From: Thiobacillus denitrificans
GTDB taxonomy: Bacteria; Pseudomonadota; Gammaproteobacteria; Burkholderiales; Thiobacillaceae
Direction: 5' to 3'
Assembly (NCBI GenBank): GCA_002424845.1
Contig: DILD01000053.1
Span: forward strand, 1-29,558
Length of the DNA: 29,558 nt
In this document: positions 23,754-29,558 of the stretch, one piece after another
How positions within the stretch are numbered: position 1 is the stretch's first letter
How the letters are laid out: each line of letters opens with the position of its first letter
The notes under the pieces: generated by a model
Database searches by the model: none
What the model was told of the DNA's origin: nothing
The model's input: only the letters and a program-made list of their open reading frames with translations
Made by a program: the position numbers and the translations under genes

Positions 23754-24740
23754 ATGGCGGGTCTTGCGCAGCGCCTGGCAGGGTGGTCGGTCAGCCGCCC
23801 ATTGCGACCCGTTTCATTTCTGAAACAGCTCTTGCGGCCGGCGCAGGAAGTCGCCCCCGTCACCCTGACCCAGCGCCGCATCTACATCCTGCCCACCCGC
23901 CACGGGCTGGTCTTTGCTTTGCTGCTGCTGGCGATGCTGCTGGGCGCGATCAACTACGCCAACAGCATGGGCTTCGTGCTGACCTTTCTGCTCGGCAGCC
24001 TGGCCGTGGTGTCCATTCTTCACACCTGGCGCAATCTGGCGCAGCTCACGGTCAGCGTCGGAAAGCGCACGCCGGTGTTCGTCGGACAGGAGGCACGCTT
24101 CGAGATTTGCCTGGGGAATACAAACAACATTCCGCGCTACGCCATCGGTTTGAGTGTGGAAAAAGGCAGCGGCGAGTTCACGGATGTGGCACCCCATCAA
24201 TCCGCCTGCCTGGTGTTTTCCTTGCCCGCCCGCCAGCGCGGCCTGCTGCAGGCGCCCAGCTTCACGCTGTTCAGCACCTTTCCGCTGGGGCTTTTCCGCG
24301 CCTGGAGCCATCTCAACCTGGAGATGAACTGCCTGGTCTACCCCCGCCCCGCGCCGGAATCGCTGCCGCTGCCGGTGTCCGAGGCTCAGGCGGGACAAGG
24401 ACTCAGGACTGGCGTGGGGCACGAGGATTTCAGCGGCCTGCGCACTTACCACAGCGGCGATTCGCTGCGCCATGTGGCATGGAAGGCGGTGGCGCGTGAA
24501 CAGGGCATGCTCACCAAGCAGTTCTCGGGCGAGGCGCGGCAGGAAGTGTGGCTGGACTGGGGCGCATTGCCCGGCATGACGGCGGAAGCCCGATTGTCGC
24601 GCCTGACACGCTGGGTGCTGGACGCCGATGCGGCTAACCAACACTACGGATTGCGTCTGCCGGGCCGTGTGCTGGCTCCCGAGACGGGAACGGAACACCG
24701 TCGCCAGTGTCTCGAGGCGCTCGCGTTGTACGGCCGATGA
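23754..24740 (+). CDS. DUF58 domain membrane protein
   Basis: The 328-aa product has two adjacent hydrophobic segments near residues 50-90 (GLVFALLLLAMLLGAINYA and GFVLTFLLGSLAVVSILHTW). The DUF58 hallmark, GHEDFSGLRTYHSGDSLRHV followed by AWKAVAREQGMLTKQF (~220-255), comes next. DUF58 proteins act with MoxR ATPases; the exact biochemical job is not settled. ATG 23754 is used because earlier in-frame starts lie within moxR. Its stop overlaps the tgpA start by four bases. Confidence 0.93.
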   Translation: MAGLAQRLAGWSVSRPLRPVSFLKQLLRPAQEVAPVTLTQRRIYILPTRHGLVFALLLLAMLLGAINYANSMGFVLTFLLGSLAVVSILHTWRNLAQLTVSVGKRTPVFVGQEARFEICLGNTNNIPRYAIGLSVEKGSGEFTDVAPHQSACLVFSLPARQRGLLQAPSFTLFSTFPLGLFRAWSHLNLEMNCLVYPRPAPESLPLPVSEAQAGQGLRTGVGHEDFSGLRTYHSGDSLRHVAWKAVAREQGMLTKQFSGEARQEVWLDWGALPGMTAEARLSRLTRWVLDADAANQHYGLRLPGRVLAPETGTEHRRQCLEALALYGR

Positions 24741-26659
24741 ACAAGCTTGCCTGGTTGCTGGCCGCTCTTTTCCTGGCGATTGCGCCGCACCTGACGCACA
24801 TGCCGCTGTGGGTAGGACCGCTGTGCCTGGTATTGGGGGCGTGGCGTTTCAGCGTCGAACGGCGTCATGCACGCCTGCCGAACAAATGGCTGCTGTTGTT
24901 GCTCGCGGCAACGGCCACCGCGGGTGTTTTCAGCCATTACCTGACTGTGTTCGGGCGCGATGCCGGGGTGGCGCTGCTGGTCGTCATGATTGCATTCAAG
25001 CTGATGGAAATGAAATCGCTGCGCGACACCATGGTGGTGATTTTCCTCAGCTATTTCCTGGTCATTACCGGCTTTCTCTATTCGCAATCCATCCCCACCG
25101 CACTCTATCTGTTGCTGGTGGTGCTGATCACGACAGTCAGCATGATTGGCTACAGTGACGTCAAGGATGGACTTGCTGCGCAGCCCAGGCTGCGTCTGGC
25201 CGGTGTCTTGCTGGTCCAGGCCGTGCCGTTGATGCTGGTGCTGTTTGTGCTCTTCCCCCGTGTCGGCCCGCTCTGGGGGTTGCCCAAGGATGCCCATACC
25301 GGCATGACCGGTCTCTCGGATAGCATGTCTCCCGGTGCCATCAGTCAACTGATCAGCTCCGAAGCGGTTGCTTTTCGGGTTGATTTCGACGGCCCGCCGC
25401 CGCAAAGGGGCGGGCGATACTGGCGCGGTCCGGTACTGTGGGACTTCGATGGGCGCACCTGGTCGACCCATAGGCCGCTTGACGATGCCCCGGCGCAGTT
25501 CACTCCGCAGAGCGCTGCCTTGCACTATACCGTCACCCTGGAAGCGCATGACCAACGCTGGCTGTTTGCGCTGGAGCTGCCCGTCACGCTGCCGCCCGGC
25601 AGCCGGGCGGGCTCGGACTTCCAGATTCTCGCCCAGGCTCCGGTGCGGCAGCGTCTGCGTTACAGCCTCGCTTCCCATACCCAATATCGCTTTGGTCTCG
25701 AGCTCGGCGAGAAGGAAAGGCAACGCGCACTGCGCTTGCCGGCGGGTGGCAATGTCCGCTCGATAGAGCTGGCGCGCAGCTGGCGCGATACGCTGAAATC
25801 ACCGCATGCCATTGTCAATCAGGCGCTGGCCATGTTCCGCGATGACACTTTTTTTTATACTCTCAATCCTCCCCTGCTGGGGCAGCAGGCGGTGGACGAT
25901 TTTCTTTTCAATACCCGGCGCGGCTTCTGCGAGCATTACGCCAGCAGCTTTGTTTTTCTCATGCGCGCCGCCGGTGTCCCGGCGCGAGTGGTGACGGGCT
26001 ATCAGGGCGGAGAAATCAATCCGCTGGGCGATTACCTGATCGTGCGTCAGTCGGATGCCCACGCCTGGGCTGAAGTCTGGCTGGCGCAGCAAGGCTGGGT
26101 GCGCGTCGACCCGACAGCCGCCGTTTCGCCCGCGCGCATCGAGTCCGGCATTGCCGCCGCGCTGCCCAATACCGAGCTGCCGTTCGCGCTGGCGCAGCTG
26201 GATCCCACCTGGCTCAAGCGCGCACGTTTGTCCTGGGACTTGCTCAACAACAACTGGAATCAATGGGTTCTGGGCTACGGGCAGGAACGCCAGAGCCGTT
26301 TTCTGTCACGCTTTCACGCCATGCTGGCATCTTGGCAGGGAATGGCGGTCGCCATGGTGACCAGTGTCGCCGCGTTGCTGCTGCTGATTGCGTTGTGGAT
26401 GCTATGGCATGCGCCGCAGCGTGGCAAAGACCCGGTGCGGGCCGCTTATCTGACATTCTGTTCCCGGTTGGCTCATCGTGGTATTGCGCGCTTGCCTCAA
26501 GAGGGGCCAGCGGATTTCGCCTTGCGCGCAATGCGGTTGCGCCCGGACCTGGCGGCGCAGATCGATTTGATCACGCAGCTTTACATTAGTCTGCGCTATG
26601 GCGGTCAACGAGGGGATGCGGGCGAACTCAAGCGGGCTGTACGCCGTTTCCGGCCTTAA
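24737..26659 (+). CDS. tgpA: TgpA-type membrane transglutaminase
   Basis: The 640-aa protein matches the TgpA architecture: an N-terminal DUF3488 region with about five or six membrane segments (residues ~1-190), a large periplasmic transglutaminase-like domain and a C-terminal membrane segment (~550-575) with a cytoplasmic DUF4129 tail. The catalytic triad is intact: Cys398 in RRGFCEHYAS, His442 in DAHAWAEVW and Asp458 in RVDPTAA. In Pseudomonas aeruginosa tgpA is essential and its product sits in the inner membrane. The ATG overlaps the DUF58 stop, so moxR-DUF58-tgpA form one operon. Confidence 0.94.
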   Translation: MNKLAWLLAALFLAIAPHLTHMPLWVGPLCLVLGAWRFSVERRHARLPNKWLLLLLAATATAGVFSHYLTVFGRDAGVALLVVMIAFKLMEMKSLRDTMVVIFLSYFLVITGFLYSQSIPTALYLLLVVLITTVSMIGYSDVKDGLAAQPRLRLAGVLLVQAVPLMLVLFVLFPRVGPLWGLPKDAHTGMTGLSDSMSPGAISQLISSEAVAFRVDFDGPPPQRGGRYWRGPVLWDFDGRTWSTHRPLDDAPAQFTPQSAALHYTVTLEAHDQRWLFALELPVTLPPGSRAGSDFQILAQAPVRQRLRYSLASHTQYRFGLELGEKERQRALRLPAGGNVRSIELARSWRDTLKSPHAIVNQALAMFRDDTFFYTLNPPLLGQQAVDDFLFNTRRGFCEHYASSFVFLMRAAGVPARVVTGYQGGEINPLGDYLIVRQSDAHAWAEVWLAQQGWVRVDPTAAVSPARIESGIAAALPNTELPFALAQLDPTWLKRARLSWDLLNNNWNQWVLGYGQERQSRFLSRFHAMLASWQGMAVAMVTSVAALLLLIALWMLWHAPQRGKDPVRAAYLTFCSRLAHRGIARLPQEGPADFALRAMRLRPDLAAQIDLITQLYISLRYGGQRGDAGELKRAVRRFRP

Positions 26660-26779
26660 TGGGGGGCAAGCCGGATGACATCCGTTTACGCTAGAGGCGG
26701 GTGCAGGCAAACGGCTTGAGGCCTGCTTCCGTGAGCACTGCTGCATGCGAAAAACCGCCGGTGGCGATGGTCGTCTGCT

Positions 26780-27571
26780 TCAGAATCGTTCGCCTTCGCG
26801 TAAATAACGCCACTGCCCGGACGGAACTTTTCCCAATGGGATACCGCCAAGGCGGATGCGTTTCATCGAAAGTACCTGCAGACCGACGGCTTCGCAAAGG
26901 TGCGCGACCTGACCAGACTGAGCGCCCTTCAGTGCGACACGCAAACGGGTCTCGTTTTGCCAGCTGACCCTGATCGCAGACGGCGTCCGGCCATTGAGCG
27001 TGGTTGTTGACGCTTTAGCGTCTTTATAACCACGGCCTACCCCTTGCGGGTGGAAGGGGAGGCCCCGATTCAGCTGCTTGAGGCCGTTCGGAGGCAGGTC
27101 GCCTGAGACTTCCACGATGATTTCGTGCTCAAGCGTGGCGGCGTCCTCGGTCAGCCTGCGTGCTATGCGCCAGTCCTGGGTGAAAACGACAAGTCCGCTG
27201 GCGCCGGTCTCCAGCGGCACGCACAGGGTCAGCTGGGCGAAATGTTTTTTCAGCGGACGGATGCCGGAGAGGTCTTCTGCCCACAGGGTGGCGGCGCTGA
27301 GCAGTTGCGATGCGGCAGAGACGCCCGGATCGCCAGTCTGAAGCGTGTGGTAGCCGGGCGGTTTGTGCAGCAGCAGCGTGACGGGCTCGGCCTGGCCGGG
27401 CTCGGCCTGGGGGTCGATTTCGATGGGCTGGTCAGTGACGCGGAAGTGCGGTTCCTCGATCACGATGCCATCCACTTTCACCCAGCCACCGGCGATGAGT
27501 TGCTCGGCTTCGCGGCGGGAGCAGGCGCGCAGTTCGGCGACGCGTTTGGCAAGGCGGATGGGGTCGGTCAT
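26780..27571 (-). CDS. RsuA/RluB-family pseudouridine synthase homologue with altered active site
   Basis: The 263-aa product has an N-terminal S4 RNA-binding domain (~1-50, LRACSRREAEQLIAGGWVKV) and the synthase motif LLLHKPPGYHT (~67-76). Family members normally have G-R-L-D-x-x-T-x-G-L, in which the Asp is the nucleophile that attacks the uridine. Here the matching segment reads VPLETGASGL with Glu121 in the Asp position and Ala for Thr; the codon is gag, read directly. The C-terminal part (EAVGLQVLSMKRIRLGGIPL) is otherwise conserved. Activity is doubtful; a non-catalytic RNA-binding role is possible. It is convergent with tgpA. Confidence 0.85.
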   Translation of the reverse strand: MTDPIRLAKRVAELRACSRREAEQLIAGGWVKVDGIVIEEPHFRVTDQPIEIDPQAEPGQAEPVTLLLHKPPGYHTLQTGDPGVSAASQLLSAATLWAEDLSGIRPLKKHFAQLTLCVPLETGASGLVVFTQDWRIARRLTEDAATLEHEIIVEVSGDLPPNGLKQLNRGLPFHPQGVGRGYKDAKASTTTLNGRTPSAIRVSWQNETRLRVALKGAQSGQVAHLCEAVGLQVLSMKRIRLGGIPLGKVPSGQWRYLREGERF

Positions 27572-27646
27572 GGCGGGTACTAGGGTGCGAGGTCTGCAAG
27601 TTTACTCTGGGCCGAGCGCACTCAGCATGGGTCAGTTTGAATGCGG

Positions 27647-27676
27647 TTGTTGTCGCGGGCGTACGCGCGGTATGCT
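27647..27676 (+). promoter_or_regulatory. Candidate promoter before the folE leader ORF
   Basis: TTGTTG (27647-27652), an 18-base spacer and TATGCT (27671-27676) lie upstream of the small ORF starting at 27704. The match is only moderate; the spacer has an alternating GC-rich sequence (GGGCGTACGCGCGG). Confidence 0.3.
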
Positions 27677-27703
27677 TTTAGACCTATCCGCCAGGAGACG
27701 TTC

Positions 27704-27814
27704 ATGAAAACCACTTTCGCCCGGCCATTTTTATTCTTCATCTCAACCGGTTTTATTGCCGGCAAGGATTCGTGGGTGCGAACGAAAGCGCTTCCGAAAG
27801 AGGCACGGAACTAA
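27704..27814 (+). CDS. 36-codon ORF coupled to the folE-like gene
   Basis: ATG 27704 follows a strong ribosome binding site (AGGAGA, 27692-27697) at good spacing. The frame encodes MKTTFARPFLFFISTGFIAG followed by a basic tail and ends TAA at 27812-27814. That stop shares its last base with the ATG of the folE-like gene (TAATG). The peptide has a short hydrophobic core (PFLFFISTGFIAG). It may be a translated leader that controls the downstream gene, a small membrane peptide, or the remnant of a longer gene. No attenuator-like run of rare or repeated codons is apparent. Confidence 0.5.
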   Translation: MKTTFARPFLFFISTGFIAGKDSWVRTKALPKEARN

Positions 27815-28461
27815 TGGCCGGATCCTGTGACCACGACGCCTGCCAGGCGCCACACGGCAGCGGTAGCCTCGGTATTCCACAAACCGGGCCGTTCGACCCG
27901 GTGGCGTTCGAGCAGGCGGTGAACGCCATGCTTGCCGCTTGCGGTATTGCGCCGGATTCGGTACACACCGGGCGTACTGCCGAACGGGTGCGAGAGCTGT
28001 GGCAGCGCCGCCTGCTCGGCGGCTACGCGATCGAACCCGCCGAGGCGCTGGGCGAGGGGTTTGCCGACGAGCGCGACGACATGGTGGTGGTGCGCGGCAT
28101 CGCGGTGCATGGCGTCTGTCCGCATCATCTGGTGCCGTTTCGCGGCGTGGCGCACGTGGCCTACATTCCCGGCGGGCGCCTGCACGGTTTTGGCCGCATC
28201 GCGCGCATGGTCGACGCCATCGGCCATCGCTTCACCTATCAGGAATGGATGACGCGCGACATCGCCGAGGCACTGGTGACGCACGGCAAGGCGCAGGGCG
28301 CGGCCTGCATCATCGAGGCTGAGCAACTGTGCCTGTTGCTGGGCGAAGACCGGCGCGGCGACGAGCGCGTGGTGACGCAGGCCTTCACCGGCTGCTTCCG
28401 GACCAGCGACCAGTTGCGCAACGAGTTCCTGCGTGCGGTATCGCAGCGGGAATTGCGTTGA
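27814..28461 (+). CDS. folE: GTP cyclohydrolase I-like protein with altered active site
   Basis: The 215-aa product belongs to the GTP cyclohydrolase I fold, the enzyme that makes 7,8-dihydroneopterin triphosphate for folates and pterins. Aligned without gaps to E. coli FolE from memory, the zinc ligands are kept: Cys102 and His105 in VCPHHLVPF and Cys173 in EAEQLCL, with the same 71-residue spacing as Cys110-Cys181. His104 and Glu144 (in YQEWMT) are also kept. However, positions equivalent to Ser135-Lys136 are Gly-Arg, catalytic His179 is Gln171, and Arg185 is Gly177. The enzyme may therefore act differently. ATG 27814 overlaps the stop of the 36-codon ORF; the Cys/His-rich N-terminus (CDHDACQAPHGSG) is also unusual. 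Confidence 0.8.
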   Translation: MAGSCDHDACQAPHGSGSLGIPQTGPFDPVAFEQAVNAMLAACGIAPDSVHTGRTAERVRELWQRRLLGGYAIEPAEALGEGFADERDDMVVVRGIAVHGVCPHHLVPFRGVAHVAYIPGGRLHGFGRIARMVDAIGHRFTYQEWMTRDIAEALVTHGKAQGAACIIEAEQLCLLLGEDRRGDERVVTQAFTGCFRTSDQLRNEFLRAVSQRELR

Positions 28462-28497
28462 TCGGGCGGACCGGTCCGGTTGCACCAGGGTTTCCGA

Positions 28498-28968
28498 ATG
28501 ACGGTCACTGACCACAAGCCCGCCACGCTGGTGCTGCCCCCTGTGCCCTATGCCGCAGCCCTTTTGGGCGGCTGGTGGCTCAATCGCCATGTCTATGCCA
28601 TTCCACTCGACTGCGGGGAGGCGACCCGAGTTTTGGGCTGGCTGTTGATGGGCATCGGGTTGATGCTGCTCGTGTGGACGATGATCACCTTCTGGCGCCA
28701 CCGCACTACGGTCAATCCCTACAGGGCGGCGTCCACACTGTGCACCGACGGACCGTTCCGCTTCAGCCGCAATCCGATCTATGTCGGCGACTGGTTCGTT
28801 CTGGCGGGGGCCTCCTTGTTGTTGACGACGGCATGGCCGCTGCTGTTTTCGCCGCTGATCTGGGCACTGCTGCGCTACGGTGTGATCCGGCACGAGGAAG
28901 AACATCTGGAGGTGAAGTTCGGCGAGGATTATTTGCGCTACAAAACGCGGGTGCGACGCTGGCTATGA
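28498..28968 (+). CDS. Isoprenylcysteine carboxyl methyltransferase family membrane protein
   Basis: The 156-aa protein has about four hydrophobic segments. The conserved core GPFRFSRNPIYVGDW (~88-102) and C-terminal EEEHLEVKFGEDYLRYKTRV match the ICMT/PEMT-like bacterial family (pfam-type isoprenylcysteine or phospholipid methyltransferase). Bacterial members are poorly characterised; the substrate is unknown. ATG 28498 is chosen over the TTG at 28480. It lies 36 bases after the folE-like gene. Confidence 0.88.
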   Translation: MTVTDHKPATLVLPPVPYAAALLGGWWLNRHVYAIPLDCGEATRVLGWLLMGIGLMLLVWTMITFWRHRTTVNPYRAASTLCTDGPFRFSRNPIYVGDWFVLAGASLLLTTAWPLLFSPLIWALLRYGVIRHEEEHLEVKFGEDYLRYKTRVRRWL

Positions 28969-29019
28969 AGGCTGCGCGCTGGCCGGCCTCGTGGCGCGCA
29001 GCCTGGGTGGCGGGGGGGC

Positions 29020-29558
29020 ATGGCCGTCATGCTGGCGGATCTGCCAACAATTCATGCGGTGGTGATTTCGCACAACCACTACGACCATCTCGATGTCGAC
29101 AGCGTGCGGCAGCTGCACCGCCGCAACGGCGGCACGCTGCAATTCTTCGTGCCGCTGGGGCTCAAGCCCTGGTTCGCCAGGCTCGGCATCGACACGGTGA
29201 CCGAACTCGACTGGTGGCAACACGCCGAGATCGGCACGGTGCGGTTCACCCTGACGCCGGTGCAGCACTGGAGCTCGCGCGGCCTGTTCGACCGCAACCG
29301 CACCCTGTGGGGCGGCTGGGCGATCCGTGCGCCCGAGCTCAACTTCTTCTTTGCGGGCGATACCGGCTATTCGCAGGAATTCAAGGAGATCGGCAGCCGC
29401 CTCGGCCCCTTCGACTTCGCCGCCATTCCCATCGGCGCCTACGAACCGCGCTGGTTCATGCAGGCGCAGCATGTCGACCCGGCGGAGGCGCTGCGCATCC
29501 ATCGGGACATCTATGCGCGGCAGTCGCTTGGCGTGCACTGGGGCGCGTTCGAGATGGC
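29020..29558 (+). CDS. NAPE-PLD-like metallo-beta-lactamase-fold hydrolase, N-terminus missing, 3' end outside window
   Basis: From about 29035 the plus strand encodes ADLPTIHAVVISHNHYDHLD, the zinc motif HxHxDH of the metallo-beta-lactamase fold, followed by VQHWSSRGLFDRNRTLWGGW, FFAGDTGYSQEF (zinc Asp), QAQHVDPAEA and GVHWGAF, all typical of the UlaG/NAPE-PLD-like branch. These proteins normally have ~100 residues before the HxHxDH motif, including a strand with GHATxL. Here only ~17 codons after ATG 29020 precede it, and the frame is closed by the stop of the preceding gene at 28966. The ATG at 28965 is in another frame. The gene is therefore either N-terminally deleted, a pseudogene, or affected by an assembly deletion in 28970-29035. 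It runs off the window. Confidence 0.65.
   Translation, partial: MAVMLADLPTIHAVVISHNHYDHLDVDSVRQLHRRNGGTLQFFVPLGLKPWFARLGIDTVTELDWWQHAEIGTVRFTLTPVQHWSSRGLFDRNRTLWGGWAIRAPELNFFFAGDTGYSQEFKEIGSRLGPFDFAAIPIGAYEPRWFMQAQHVDPAEALRIHRDIYARQSLGVHWGAFEM

Noticed and set aside
22787..23881. Open minus-strand frame of 364 codons opposite moxR
   Set aside because: It is antisense to an unmistakable AAA+ gene and has no family features.
24644..25723. Open minus-strand frame of 359 codons opposite tgpA
   Set aside because: The composition (His, Gln and Arg runs) is that of an antisense shadow of a membrane protein gene.

Overview
The window is bacterial chromosome, most likely from a betaproteobacterium of the Nitrosomonadales/Thiobacillaceae type. 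That assignment is an inference from gene order (rrn - birA - coaX - SPOR protein; ubiA/ubiC/recG; ridA/spoT/rpoZ/gmk/yicC; kinase - PP2C - rph - rdgB - hemW) and from high-GC coding style. No genus can be fixed from the sequence alone.

Layout. Positions 1-118 are the 3' end of a 23S rRNA, followed by a 5S rRNA (about 338-453) and a strong intrinsic terminator (494-523). birA and coaX overlap by one base and are followed by a small SPOR-like membrane protein. On the minus strand, recG-ubiC-ubiA form a tightly packed block; further along the same strand is gmk-rpoZ-spoT, with ridA just downstream.

The main discovery is between gmk and yicC, genes that are normally adjacent. About 6 kb (9931-15953) has been inserted there by site-specific integration into the 3' end of yicC. 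Both ends carry a copy of the last codons of yicC (V-Q-N-I-E-stop) with a 10-base identical core and synonymous differences outside it. Just inside the yicC end lies a 44-codon stump of a tyrosine integrase that ends in a premature stop, so the element looks stranded. Its cargo is: an XRE regulator divergent from a PD-(D/E)XK nuclease-like protein, with overlapping perfect palindromes between them; a lone GIY-YIG protein; an unrecognised 251-aa protein overlapping a PIN-domain gene; and two exported proteins of unknown function. The set resembles a small defence or toxin-antitoxin island, but no function is demonstrated.

To the right of yicC the backbone resumes with a soluble Ser/Thr kinase and PP2C phosphatase pair, then rph, rdgB, hemW and an MFS transporter. 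A moxR-DUF58-tgpA (transglutaminase) operon follows. The window ends with three genes that deviate from their families and one ordinary one: an RsuA/RluB-type pseudouridine synthase homologue with Glu in place of the catalytic Asp; a GTP cyclohydrolase I-like protein that keeps the zinc ligands but has lost several substrate/catalytic residues, preceded by a coupled 36-codon ORF; an isoprenylcysteine-methyltransferase-like membrane protein; and an NAPE-PLD-like metallo-beta-lactamase-fold gene that lacks its N-terminal part and runs off the window.
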